A stretch of DNA of 64,000 nucleotides, taken from positions 1 to 64,000 of the forward strand of contig CBFFRP010000236.1 in assembly GCA_965644295.1 (NCBI GenBank), in the 5' to 3' direction. The number at the start of each line of letters is the position of its first letter. Position 1 is the stretch's first letter. The position numbers and the translations under genes are program-made. This document shows, in pieces, positions 34,353 to 46,160 of this stretch. Below the pieces are notes generated by a model. That model was given only the letters and a program-made list of their open reading frames with translations. It ran no database searches and had not been told where the DNA came from. Source of the DNA: Paraphysomonas bandaiensis (Eukaryota > Chrysophyceae).

Positions 34353-36532
34353 TTGAAGCGTTTAAACACAGACTTTTTACCGGGAGCGGATTAACCCGAC
34401 GACATCTCAGCAAGAAGAGTTTACGAAAAATGAAAGGTATTTGTAAAGCTTGCGCAAAATCAAAGATGACAAGGAAATCATTCACCGCAAAGAGAGATGA
34501 CGAACTGCAAGCTACAGAGTTCCTTGAGAAGGTTTCTGTGGACATTGCTGTATATTTCAATTGCCCATCCAGACAAGGATATAAATATGTTCTGACATTA
34601 TCAGATATAGCCACCAAGGAGTTTTGGGAATATCCGTTGGAGACACGGTCTGCGAATGAGGTGTTGAGTTGCGTGAAGGACTGGGTTGAGCGTAAACTCC
34701 CTACATATCCCGGATCACACCGGTTGATACAGTACCATTCGGATGGGGGGGCTGAGTTGATCGACAAGTCCATTCAGCAATACTTAATGAGCAAGTTTGG
34801 AACTAGCATCACTTGGAGCTCCACAGACAGCCCTGAGATGAATGGTGTATCTGAGCGAAGGAATCGAACATTGGGAGAAATGACTCTGGCTCTGTTAATG
34901 GACTCAGGATTACCCGTAATTTTTTGGTGGGATGCTTATGTATATGCATGCATGATCGTTCAACGAATGCCTACACGTACATATCGAGGTTGGATGTCTC
35001 CAATGGAGTGCGTCCCAGGAGGTTCAGTCCCTGACTTATCGAGATTTCGACGCTGGGGGTGCAAGGCTTATGTGCTTATTCCCAAAGGTGATCGTCGAAA
35101 GGACTGGCAGGAGAAGTCGCAGACTGGGTATTTCATAGGTCTATCCAATACGAAAAAGGGATCCCGTGTGTGGCTTGGTGACAAAGAAGTCGTATCAGTA
35201 CATGTTCTGTATGATGAAAGTATACCTCCAAGAGATAAGGAGTACTATGCAGAGCTTGAAGAGGCCTTAGTCAAAACTGACCCATTAGATCGATCAGTTG
35301 AAGAGTTTAAACATCTGATTGGTTCGTATCATGTGGATGACGGGTTTCTCTTCAAGACTACGAGAGTTGTGGTGCGAAAAGGACTAATTGTGGCGTTTAG
35401 GGCGCTAGTAACTGCTGGGAAAGAGCAGATAGAAGAAAAAGTCCCTATTCACGTACGTGATATTGCCGAGTTGACTGGTGACTATAACCGCAGGCTGTAC
35501 TCAAAACCTCGTTCTTGTGACGACAAGAGAGGTGGATCGTCATCTACGCCGGCTTCGGGTGACACGCCCAATAAGTCTACGGCGGATGAGATTCCAGGGA
35601 AGAGAATGTCCCTTCGTACTTTGCCGGAGAGTAGTGCGGGTGCTGTACCGAGTGGGGTCAGCGCGAATCGTGTCTTTGAGAATGTACCTTCTTGTGTGCC
35701 CAGTGAGAATAGTGATACTGTACATGCTGAGTCAAGGGAGACCAGTGGTAAACGTACGCGAACCCGAAGGGTGTTGACTAATGTGTCCACCCTGGGTGAG
35801 GTAAACCTTCTCCATGACGAGGAGATTGTTAACTTGTGTGATGAGAGTGATTGCGCACTTATGTCTAACTCGTCTACTTATAGAGAGCCTGAGACGTATG
35901 AAGAGTCATTGACTTGTCCTGAAGCTTCAAATTGGAAGGAAGCTAGACGATTAGAACGGAATGCATTATTCAAGCGGGAAGTGTTTAATGTCGTTGAGAC
36001 GCCACCTGGTGTTAGACCTCTAAAGTCCAGATATGTGTTCAAACGAAAATACAATAAAGATGGATCAATAAAAAAGCATAACGCTCGTCTGGTCGCTCTG
36101 GGATATGGTCAAAGGACAGGTATAGACGTCGAAAATACATTTGCTCCTGTGGTGAAATCGATTACGGTTAGACTAATCATTTCCCTTGCTTTCATGTTTA
36201 GTATGCACATCCATCAACTTGACGTGTCGAATGCATTCTGTTATGCTAAAATCGAAGGAGACGTGTACATGGACCCTCCTCCCGATTTTCAGTTGCCACC
36301 AGGACACTGTTTCAAACTATATCGCTCAATATATGGCCTTCGGAGTTCTCCACGTTCATGGTGGAAGACCATACATGGATTTATAAAGTCTTTGGGATTC
36401 AAACCCTGCATTTTAGAACCATGTCTATATTATATGATGTACAAAGGTCATCGTGTGTACTTAACCATATACGTTGATGATATAGTAATCGCTTATGCGG
36501 ATTTTGACAGAAATCAAGAAACGGTTTTGTGA
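34349..36532 (+). pseudogene. copia integrase and reverse transcriptase (5' part)
   Basis: About 727 codons. The integrase zinc site ends with CKACAKSK. The catalytic core has D (VDIAVYF), D (YHSDGGAEL) and E (PEMNGVSERRNRT) in the DDE arrangement. A Ser/Thr-rich linker leads to the reverse transcriptase: KSRYVFKRKYN, ARLVALGYGQ, IHQLDVSNAF, VYMDPPPDF, LYRSIYGLRSSPRSWW and the catalytic YVDDIVIAY. The frame is lost about 8 codons after YVDD and ends at TGA 36530-36532. Confidence 0.9.
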
Positions 36533-36983
36533 AAGATTTGACATGTCAGACATGGGAGAATTAGAGCATTTTCTCAACGTTCGAGTTACAAGGACCAAGA
36601 ATTATATTCAACTTGACCAATCGACATACGCTGAAAAAATTCTCACCAAATATGCAGCATTCCTTGGACCTTCAAACAAAGTTCGCAAATCTCCACTACC
36701 TGTAGATGCCATGGACAGGATTAATTGCACTGATAGTGAGAACTCATCTCAGGAGGAAGAGGGAGTCGACAATTATCCCTATCGTAGCTTACTAGGTGCC
36801 ATGCTATATCTATCAATGAATACGCGTCCAGATATTGCGTATGCTGTTGGCCTATTGTCACGATATGCTTCGAAACCTACAAAGGCTACATGCAAGTTGA
36901 TGACTTATTTGTTACAATACATCAGGGGTACTGTGCGGAAAGGTATTCGGTTCAGTGGTAAGAGAGCTTTGACATGCATATTT
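36495..36983 (+). pseudogene. copia reverse transcriptase (3' part)
   Basis: Continues the reverse transcriptase thumb in the next frame: KKRFCERFDMSDMGELEHFLNV, IQLDQSTYAEKIL, YRSLLGAMLYLSMNTRPD, VGLLSRYASKPT. The homologous reading shifts again at about 36965. Confidence 0.85.
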
Positions 36984-37507
36984 TCACAGATGCTGACTGG
37001 GCAGGCGATACTGTGTCACGAAGGTCGACAACTGGATACATTGTGTTTGCAGCAGGTGGACCACTCACCTGGCAATCAATCTTACAAGTTACTGTGTCTA
37101 CGTCTTCAATGCAGAGTGAGTACCAAGCTATGTACGCTGGCATGCAAGAACTGGTGTGGCTTCGGGGGGTGTTGGCCGAATTGGGACTTCGACTGTACGA
37201 ACCCACTCCATTCTTTCTAGATAGCCAGAGTGCTCGTGATCTAACATTAAATCCAGTGTTCCACAAAAGATCAAAACACATTGAAATCAAATACCACTGG
37301 GTGCGTGAACATGTAGATCCAGAAGGACGTTTTAACACTGCGATATTGTATCACGTTGGAACTGATAACCAGACTGCAGACATATTTACGAAATCTTTGT
37401 GTGGCGTTATATATGAGAAGCATAGAAAGAGATGTCTAGGAGAAGATCAGAAGTCATCTGTGGACGTCATCAGAGAGAATTCATACAAACGAAACAGAGG
37501 CTCATAA
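36974..37507 (+). pseudogene. copia RNase H and C-terminus
   Basis: RNase H1-type domain with TDADWAGDTVSRRSTTG (first Asp), SEYQAMYAGMQE (Glu) and DSQSARDL (Asp), then KHIEIKYHWVREHV. TADIFTKSL closes the polyprotein as in other copia elements. Stop at 37505-37507. Confidence 0.9.
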
Positions 37508-37624
37508 ACGTCTTGTCTACGGAGAGGCTAGCTGAAACGTCGGAGCCATACGTCCACCTGTTTGTCCTATATGGTTTCGGTGGTTGCGTATCCGTCAGTT
37601 ATGCCATGTTTTACAGCTTTGAAT

Positions 37625-37634
37625 TGAGAGGGAG
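37625..37634 (+). promoter_or_regulatory. polypurine tract
   Basis: TGAGAGGGAG directly before the 3' LTR, the plus-strand primer site of LTR elements. Confidence 0.7.
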
Positions 37635-37956
37635 TGTTGAGTTTTGCTGTTTGTGAGCAATTAAAAGCTGTAGATTCTAAGATATTTGAAGTATATCCGT
37701 TACACAAAAAGAATACAGTAGTAGCTAGCTGTAGTATGAGAACCAATAATATGATAGCCATTGTAGTGATGAAACTGAAATATACTGACTGTACAAGATA
37801 GTGACGATGTAAGATCGTACTAGAAATGGTTGGTGTAGCAGAGATAAAAAGAGTTGGTAAATGTCAATGAATGAAGTATGGTAACTCTTATAATTATATA
37901 ATATTCCATATAAGTGTTAACGAAGGTCTTATTACTAAAAATGTCTATTTCTAACA
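37635..37956 (+). repeat. 3' LTR of copia element
   Basis: A 322-base LTR that matches the 5' LTR except for two base changes and two extra A in the A-run near 37705, by eye. Confidence 0.95.
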
Positions 37957-38015
37957 AGGTTGTAGTCAATTATAATTACAATAATTGGCTATTAATTGAT
38001 ACAAATCCCTGATAA
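37957..38015. repeat. right half of AT-rich repeat split by the retrotransposon
   Basis: AGGTTGTAGTCAATTATAATTAC and following bases continue the element interrupted at 32234; GGTTGTAGTCAATT is also found at 51489-51502. Confidence 0.6.
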
Positions 38016-38362
38016 GGAGATACTTCTCATTTACTCTCCAGTTTTGAAGCTACGTACTAAGAAAATGACAGACGAGGTGATTGGGTTCTGATCATCTACT
38101 ATTTTACAATGCTAACCGTTACTATTAAACAGTCAATGCCAAAAAGTGTATATCATAGACATGTGCATCAAAACTGAAAATAATACTTTTAGACTGCTTT
38201 ATTAAGTGCATAATATGAATAGCCCAACTAACTCGGCACGTCTTAGTAAATGGAAGTGGTACATATTTCTACGCAATCCATTATACCACTCGTTGCAGCG
38301 AATGCATTGACTCCTTAAAAAAAGTCTTTCATCTAGAGAGACTACTTTCAGCAGATCCCAAT
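38016..38362. other. intergenic spacer
   Basis: Between the retrotransposon and the 3' end of the ABC transporter gene. No gene seen. Confidence 0.5.
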
Positions 38363-41300
38363 CTAACGTTCTTCCCAGTTGACATACTTCAGAGCAATGA
38401 GCACAGCAGCAGCAAAGAATGCTGTGAAAATAGGAATAACGGAAAGACAGTAGTCTCTGCTGTAAGAGTCGAATCCCAATTCGTCGATAAAGTAGTCACT
38501 GTTCTCAAGATCCTCATTACCACTGAATTCATTAAGAACCATGGCCTGGAAAGCGAAGCGCATGAAAGACACGTAAGGAGCCCAGCACCTTAACCACAGA
38601 GGGAAGGTTGGGATGTATACAATGAAACCCGCAAACACAACAGTAATGAAAAGACTGACTGGGAAGAAGTTGATAGCTGCCTGTCCAGTAGGGGCTAATG
38701 CAGCGATCGTCTGACAACAGAAGAGCCCAGTCCATGAACTCAACAATAGGGCTAAGAAAAAGGGCCCAAAGTGACCCTCCACAAACCCACACATGTAGTA
38801 TGCAATCGCACTGAAAACGAGCACATTGAGAATTCCCTGTGGTAGCTGTAGATAGAATGATGACACCCAGTAAGGAAATGCTCCATAGGCTTTCGCCCCT
38901 CGCTCTCTGTAAAAGAGAAGCCTGTCTTCGAAGAGGGCAGGAATAGCCTGCTGATGACCGAGAATCATAAACATAATGGCAAAAAACATAACTGCCAGAC
39001 GCTCAGTATAGTCCTCATCGCCCAATTTCCAAAATATGGAACCATAGAATAAAGCGACAAATATGTGACTGTAAAAGATTATGTTAAGCAAAACACAAAT
39101 CCTACTAATATACTTACCGCATAAACGTGGCCACAGTGGTTCTTGGCTGCTTAATGGTCTTGATAAACACTCTCTCCATGAGGACGTACAGCTGATGCTG
39201 AGTTGAAGTCGGATATTCACTCACTTCTTCATCCTGATTTCCTCCAGCGTCCCCAACAGCAGCAATATCCATAGCAATCATGGTATCAATATTCTCCATG
39301 AACACGCGGCAAAGTTCACCCCCAGCGTAGTACGATGCTAGCTCTGCTCCAGTGATGTACTTTCCGTTACCCGCAGCAGTGAAGGACCCACCAACAGAAA
39401 TCACGAAGTCAGCAGGGTTAGTGCCACGGACGTATGGGAACTGATAGGGAGAAGTCGTGAAATAATTCACTACGTCTCTGGCAGGACCAAAATAGATTAC
39501 ACGGCCTTCAGCAAGTAGCAGGAGCTTATCAAAAAGGAAGTAAGTAATCGGGGACGGCTGGTGGATAGTACATATAATTGTTCGGTTCTGGTTAGCGAGG
39601 TTTCTCACAGCTGCCATAACTTCATATGCGATTGAACTGTCCAACCCTGTGGTAGGCTCTAAAGGTGGATGTCAGTTACAGCAGTGCATATCATATCAAT
39701 CAAATCTCACCGTCCAAAAATATCAAATCAGGCAGATTAATAATCTCAACACCAATGGATAAACGCTTCATCTGGCCTCCTGAAATACCACGAATATATT
39801 CATTGCCGACAATTGTACCAGCATGCTCAGTCAGGCCAAGCATGTCCATGATCTTGTTCACGCGAGCGTTGCGCTTTTTCGTGTCGAATTTCTTTTCGTC
39901 CATGCGGAGTCGTGCAGCGTAGGTTAAAGTCTGGCGGACCGTCAACACTCCAATGTGGACATTGTCCTGCATGACATAGGCCGATGAACGCATGATAGCA
40001 GTAGTCACTTCAGCGCCATTAAATAATATATCACCCCCAATTTCACCAGTGGTTTTACGATACGCAAGAACGTCAAGAAGCGTGCTACATTCAGAACAGT
40101 CAGAACAAAACTACAACGAATATAAACTAAATACCTTTTTCCGGCACCAGACGCCCCCATAAGTGCACACATCTCTCCCGGATGAGCGCGACCAGAAACT
40201 CCCTTCAGTAGCTGCGTGCGAATCTTCGGGTTCTGTTTGTTCACAACTGTGTACGTTAAATTGCGGAATACAAGACGACACCCTCGGGACTGCTGAACTT
40301 CGCCAGTATTAGACCTGTACCAGGCGACATCATACGTAGATCGTGTTGGAAATGCCACTGCATATGGGTCGACAGGCTTTTCATCCTCGACGATCAACTT
40401 CTCTTTAAGGCCAGCACCTCCTCCAAGTTTCTTCTTTGGCTTCTTGGTACGCGCCTCAGGAGGAAGATCTTCGAATCTAACTAGCTTTGATGCGGCAGGA
40501 CGAAGTGCAAAGTAGGCAGCGATCATCATACCGAACATGAACATAATGGTAATCCAGATTGCATCTCCTTTATTGAAGTCATCGAAGTAAAACTCCTCAA
40601 GCACCTGATCACCATCGTCATACTGTTCGAACTCGTTTACCATTAGGCCTTCATACACCCACCGAGCATAACTGACATACGGCGCCCAGATCCATCCCGC
40701 AGGAACATCTTCCACTGGGATAGTGTAGCCAGCGAACATAGAAAAGAACAAGAATGTCACAGGGAAGATAGCAAATGCCAGTTGAGCGCTACCCGTCGCA
40801 GCTGCAAGGTAGAGGGCAAAATAATATGAGACGAAATTCGTCAAGAGCAAGAGGAAGTAAAAGTAGAAGAAATACCCGCCGTCTGAAGGGAAACCTGTAG
40901 TCGTGTACACCATCACTATAAATATCGTATGTGTAAGAACCACCATTGGGATATGGGATAAACACGATGCTAGCCAGTACGGAGAGGCGCTGTACCCGAA
41001 GGAAGCCAGGTCGCGACGATAGATAAGATCCTTCGTGCAAAGGGCAGGGATCGCTTGGAGATTGGCCATAAGACAGTACATCATAACGAAAAATAGAAGA
41101 GATGTCATGTTGGTATTATCAGTGGTCGGGAGACCGGTTTCCTCATCATAAAATGGCTCATCAATATCGGCCTGCTTCCAGAAGACAATACCAATAAGCA
41201 CTCCTACTATCAAGTTCTTCGCAACTCCTGCCCTTGTATCTGCCTTGTCTCGAATGAGCGACATCCACCCTCGGTGCATAAGCATCTTAAACTGTGTTAG

Positions 41301-42382
41301 CTTAGTAGTGGCATGTCTACGGGTATAAATTAAAGGTTCAGGTGCCGTCGATAGTCTCTCGGCGGGCTTTTGGCAGTACTCGGACTGCTCGAATAAGTCA
41401 ACCAGTTCCTCCGGCAGACGGGGAAAGTCATGGCCCTCAGGATTGACAAGTCCTCCGCACACGTCAATAATAAACTCGGCGGGGTTCTGATCTGGATCAT
41501 ACTTATATCCCAAAGCAGGGCGTGTAAAGTAAGTGACAGCCTCATCTGCGGCACCAGCGTAGAGGAGTCGACCGTTCGACAAGAGTACTGTTTTGTCGAA
41601 CAATGCAAACACCTCAGGAGAAGGCTGGTGGATGGTGCTCACACATGTTCGATTTTGATTGGCCAAGTTGCGGACAGAAGACATAACCTCCAGAGCGATA
41701 GCACTATCCAGTCCGGAGGTGGGCTCGTCCAAAAATATGAGGTTGGGAAGAGCGACGATTTCCACGGCAATGGAAAGACGTTTCAGTTGCCCACCAGAAA
41801 TTCCTTTGTGCATGGCATCTCCAACAATGCTGTCTTTTACGTGGCTAATCCCCATCATATCCAACAAGAACTTTACGCGTTGCTCTCGCTGATCTATGGT
41901 GGTTCCCTCTTGCATACGAGTCCACGCCGCGTAACGGATGGTTTCTTCCACAGTCAAGGTGGCAATATGGATATCATCCTGCAACACATACGCACTGTCC
42001 CGATTGAAGAACGGAGAACGAGGACGTTGGTTGATGAGAATTTCACCAGACCAAGCACCAATATGCTTCCGATTAGCGATAAGGTCAAGAAGAGTACTGT
42101 GTGTTAAAATAATAAGAAATACTCGCAATGATTGATATATTCCCACCTTTTTCCTGCTCCAGAGGCTCCCATGAGTGCACACATGTCCCCAGGTTCCAAA
42201 TGAAAGCTTACATTCTGTAGGAGCTTGCGTTCTTCCCCATTAACAAACACACTGTAGCATACATCTGCTACATCCAATTGCACTCCTACTGCATCCATTG
42301 CATTCCCACTTGCTTTCCCATTGGACTTCTGGGGTCCATCTGGCGCCCAGGAATACAGCTCAGTGACACCAGGTTCGGTCAT
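38363..42382 (-). CDS. full-size ABCG (PDR-type) ABC transporter, 5 exons
   Basis: ATP-driven membrane exporter with the reverse (NBD-TMD)2 layout. Exons (minus) 42382-42147, 42096-40135, 40084-39711, 39658-39118 and 39068-38363 sum to 3819 nt, giving 1272 aa. Both halves carry Walker A (MGASGAGKST, each split by an intron after the AAAAG of the Lys codon), an ABC signature (ISGGQLKRLS and ISGGQMKRLS) and Walker B (LIFLDEPTSGLD and LIFLDEPTTGLD), then the H-loop in STIHQPSP/CTIHQPSP. Each NBD is followed by about six hydrophobic segments. In typical PDR pumps one site is degenerate, but here both look canonical by eye. At 1272 aa it is shorter than fungal PDR5-type pumps. The introns after both Walker A motifs are at the same place, which suggests that the full-size gene arose by internal duplication of a half transporter. 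Likely plasma-membrane lipid or drug export. Confidence 0.93.
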
Positions 42383-43059
42383 TTTGAGCTATATGCCTTT
42401 AAAGACCTCTCTAAATAATTATGAGGATATGGCTGTTAACTTGCTACTTATACACACTCCTTACCACCAAAGATTACCTAAATTCACGTACTCTGTTGCT
42501 GTGTGTAGACTTCGTCTTCGCCGGTTGGATGTGAAGGAGAGTGATATCTTTAGTAGACATCATGACCGAATGAAAACTGAAAATAGATGATACTTTACAA
42601 CAGTCATTTTAAAAACTGAAAAGTAGAGAAAGTATGAAGTTATAGGAAAATATTAAATATGTGAATTTGATTTCTAGACATGAAAAAAGTGGAAATATGA
42701 ATAAAAAAGCAGGTTTCCCAGTTTGAAAAACCTAAAATTACCTTTCAGTAGTTATCTATGTGGTCATATGGACGATCAGTCCAAGTTCATTAAACTCTTT
42801 CATAGTGATATGAATCCCCCCATAACACTATCAACACAACCGTATATACCATAATGTGAAAATGACAGTTGATTATGTAACAATAAATGTTGTGATCATG
42901 ACATTAATGTTTCAAAGGATGTATACATATGATGTTATAGTGTTTCCTTGATGACATAGTGTCAATCGGGTCATACATATATTGACTCGACATAATGTCA
43001 TTATTAACTCATATCTCTATCAGTGGACATCTCTTGTAATCATTTTCAATTGAAATACA
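42383..43059. promoter_or_regulatory. divergent intergenic region, ABCG / SAM-Pellino
   Basis: About 680 AT-rich bases between divergently transcribed genes. Contains imperfect ATTGACTC/ATAATGTCA and GACATAGTGTCA motifs (about 42950-43000) of unknown meaning. No gene seen. Confidence 0.4.
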
Positions 43060-45370
43060 ATGGATTCTACATCCAGTGGTAGCCTGAATAGATCCTCATG
43101 TCAGACTAAAGACTCAGTCCACCCAGTTAAATATGTCGCTGATATGAATTCAGAAGAGTTAGAAGATTGGATATTTGGACTTGAATGTCTTGGTTCACGT
43201 TCTGTAACATGTGCTGCGATTGTTGCACGAGAATGCCTGGACGGTCACTGTTTTGTTCGAATGGAAAAGCATGAGCTGGTAGAGCTGGGATTTGATGAAG
43301 ATATCAGTAAGTGGTTAACCTCAATTTGTACATATTCTGGAATGAATATGGCACCCCCTCGGAGAATTGCAAGAGAGAGTTCTACACACAGCAGTAGTAG
43401 TTTCGTATCTGTTCACAGCAGTTTCGATCAAGCTCCTGATGTTGGTTCGGAGGCAACAGCTCAAGTTTTATACGGTCAACTGGTGACTCTCGGATATAAG
43501 TCGTACAGGGTGTCTGATGGACATGTTTGTACACCAGTGGGCACCGCTAATGACAAATTTTTACTTGTTCAGCGCAGTAAAGGCAACGGTCTCCGAAGAT
43601 GTTCTAGCTCATCTGAAATTCAAGATAATTACGTTGTACAATTGCGACCTCAAGACGGCGTTTCACAGGTAAAGCATGGTAAAGCGTTGTACATTTTGTA
43701 AATGCCGCCCAATTTGAATGGTATTTTGTTTTGAAACGCTCTGTTGGTTTCAGGATGTGTGTGAGCAGTACGTTCCGGATACAGGGTCTGATATGTTTCA
43801 ATTCGGGAGATGTGACTCCGGATGTAACGATTGGGTTGCACGGGGTACTGTACCAGAGGGTTATTTATGCGAGGGCGGAGGTCGTCCAGGATCGGTTAGT
43901 CGATACGCTTGCCGGATAGTCTGCGACCGATCCAATCTCACAGTTCGGGTCTATGCAGGTGGTTTCAATGAGAAGAGAATATTGGAGTTGTCAGACCTGG
44001 CACCACAGTGGAGAGATGACGATGGGGCAGATGGGGTTACTACCCATGGCGTGAGAGTGTGGAGTCCTTCGCGGGAGCAGTGGTTTGAAGTCACAGTCAA
44101 AGGGCATATGCTTTATACTCGCACTTCAAAACCCGATGCATCTCACCCAGTCTCTGCCAATGGCGCTATTTCGATCCTCCGCCCTGGTCTTAAAGTTAGA
44201 GGCGTGAGTAATGAACTTGAGGACGGAAGTATATTAGATATAGGTGGTGTTTTTCTTCTTTTTCAAAAGTCTTCTGTAAGCAGCCTCGCAAGATCGCCTG
44301 TGCCAATGCACACTTGTCTACAAGATAACAGTGCTTGTGACTTTTCCCGACAGTTGACAAGCTCCTCTGATCCGGACCTGGAGATTCCTTCAGCTATTGT
44401 TGAATCAATGAATCGCCGGCGTCCTCAATGTCCGGTGCTATTGGAAACTATTACTTTTCCAGAATGCTTGCCTCTCCGCGAAAGAGGTCTCCGCTTATGG
44501 GAGCTTTTGAAAGGCTCACAAGACAATGCGGTGTGTTCACGTAATTTGTTTGAGGTTCCATGTGCGGACTATTTGGTGGTAGAGGAAAACAGAAGGCCCT
44601 ATGTATTTGCTGCATGCGGTCACGTACATGGATTTTCGAGAGAACTTCAGGGGAGGTTAGATACGTTGTTGTATTGTTGTAATCAATGACCTTACATAGC
44701 CAGTTTTAATCCATGCATTTACCTGAATCTTTCCTTTTTTTAACTGCCATTAATATTTGAGCAGGCCGTGCCCATTGTGCCGTACCCCTGGCCCGTATGT
44801 GCCACTTATTTTGCCATCTGAACCTTCTTTGTGCGCAGAAACTCCGACACATGTTTTTAATCCATGCGGACACGCAGCGTCTGAAGAGGTAGGGTATTCC
44901 TTCGGCGTATCTTATCTTGCATCACATGCGTTAGGTGTGCGCCAAATGGGCGGCTATCCCTTTACCCGAAATTGCTCCTTCGTCTCCACTACATACTAAT
45001 GACCCTTCCCGATACAGACCTGGTTGTCCCTTCTGTCTCAGGTACTTAATATTAAATCAAATCACTGACCATTAAGGATTAATATCACATTTAAGTGTTT
45101 CCATAATTTATAAGTGTAGTGACATTTGTGAGCAGGAAGCTTGAGTTGAAAGGAAGTAATGGGGGACCGTATACTCGTATAATTCTTCAATGCGAAGCCA
45201 GTGATGACGAGGAAATGGATTGCATTGTGTCTGAAAGCATGATGAGTGCTGACCATGTGGAGGGGACGTCCACAAAGGAGTTGAGTGAGAGAGCATCGAT
45301 TTTAACGAGGAGAATATGCGTGGACGTAAACATAGATAGCAATCCCATCGCGAATCAAATCCATTTCTAA
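43060..45370 (+). CDS. SAM-domain Pellino-like E3 ubiquitin ligase (5 exons)
   Basis: Exons 43060-43668, 43754-44655, 44765-44888, 44935-45041 and 45136-45370 sum to 1977 nt, giving 658 aa. Residues about 22-95 form a SAM domain (LEDWIFGLECL, then KHELVELGFDEDISKWL). From about 130 the protein follows Pellino: VLYGQLVTLGY, then the FHA-like core DTGSDMFQFGR, SRYACRIVCDR, VRVYAGGF, APQWRDDDGADGVTTHGV and EDGSILDIGG. The C-terminal RING-like region keeps the paired Pellino zinc motifs: RPQCPV, ACGHVHGF, RPCPLCRTPGPYVPL, THVFNPCGH, a WAAIPLP segment and GCPFCLR. Pellino binds phosphorylated partners through the FHA-like fold and transfers ubiquitin through the RING. Animal Pellinos have no SAM domain. 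All splice junctions are in phase, including a 46-nt intron at 44889-44934. A ~60-residue C-terminal tail is extra. Confidence 0.88.
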
Positions 45371-46029
45371 CATGGAAGTGCTCTAAAACGCATCTAATCA
45401 GTGTGTATATAGTCTTCTCATGCCCTCATACTAAGTAGATGTACTTGTTGGTGGAGACAAAAGAATCTATTTCCGGTTTATGTTTTTGCGGTGGTATAGA
45501 GCATCGTTTTCTCGTCTTACAATGTCTGTAAATCATGTATATATACAATTTCTGAGTACTGGAGCCGATTTCGCCTGATTTAGTTAGATCATTACATTAC
45601 TAAGTAAGTTTATCGGAATTAGTACTCCTTTTCAGTATGCTTCTTTAATACTACACTGCCGCTCACTCATTTATTAAAACACATGACCTCAGTAATATTT
45701 ATATATCAACTAGAGTATTATGATGAATCATCGCTAAGATATATATATTATAAAGGTAAAATTACAGACACGTACTATAAAATAATAACTACCTAAACTA
45801 TTATAACTGACTCTACAAAGCTGTGACTCTGTACAAGATATTATGTTATTGTAAATATAATTGGTTTTAGCACTAGTTGTGGTAATTACTGCCAACTAAC
45901 TGCATAAATAATTGAATTTAGTATTATTCGATACCTCTCACCAACTAACTGCCAAGTAAAATTGTCATGCAAGCCTGGTAATTGTGTATTGCTATTATTG
46001 CATATGCGGTTTTTTGTCTTTTTTCTTAC
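45371..46029. other. AT-rich intergenic region
   Basis: Downstream of the Pellino-like gene. CACCAACTAACTGCC-type short repeats near 45893 and 45940. No gene seen. Confidence 0.45.
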
Positions 46030-46160
46030 TACAAGACTGTGCAAGCTCGCTACTACCGAGTTATCTTGTTCCACTTCACTGCGACGTTGATCTTCGCAAG
46101 AGTGCCGTATGCTGTCACCATTTAATCCACTTGTTCATTGAGAAACAGTATTGCAGTCCG
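46030..46160 (-). pseudogene. partial duplicate of the AlkB-like gene tail
   Basis: About 125 bases here match 46630-46757 with scattered substitutions and small indels: TGTGCAAGCTCGCTACTA, then CACTTCACTGCGA.GTTGATCTTCGCAAG and CTGTCACCATTTAATCCACTTGT. The matched part is the C-terminal coding region of the AlkB-like gene. The rest of the gene is absent, so this is a non-functional fragment. Confidence 0.8.

Larger units (their letters stand above)
32235..37956 (+). mobile_element. Ty1/copia LTR retrotransposon, degenerate coding region
   Basis: A complete element of about 5.7 kb: LTR, primer-binding site, gag, protease, integrase, reverse transcriptase, RNase H, polypurine tract, LTR. The order integrase before reverse transcriptase identifies the copia superfamily. 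The flanking 5-base duplication AGGTT (32230-32234 and 37957-37961) shows insertion by integrase. The LTRs start TGTTGA and end TAACA and differ by eye at two substitutions and one 2-base indel, so the insertion is recent. Yet the internal region is split over several reading frames (shifts near 33300, 33700-33810, 34340, 36510 and 36965), so this copy appears unable to make an intact polyprotein. Confidence 0.95.
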
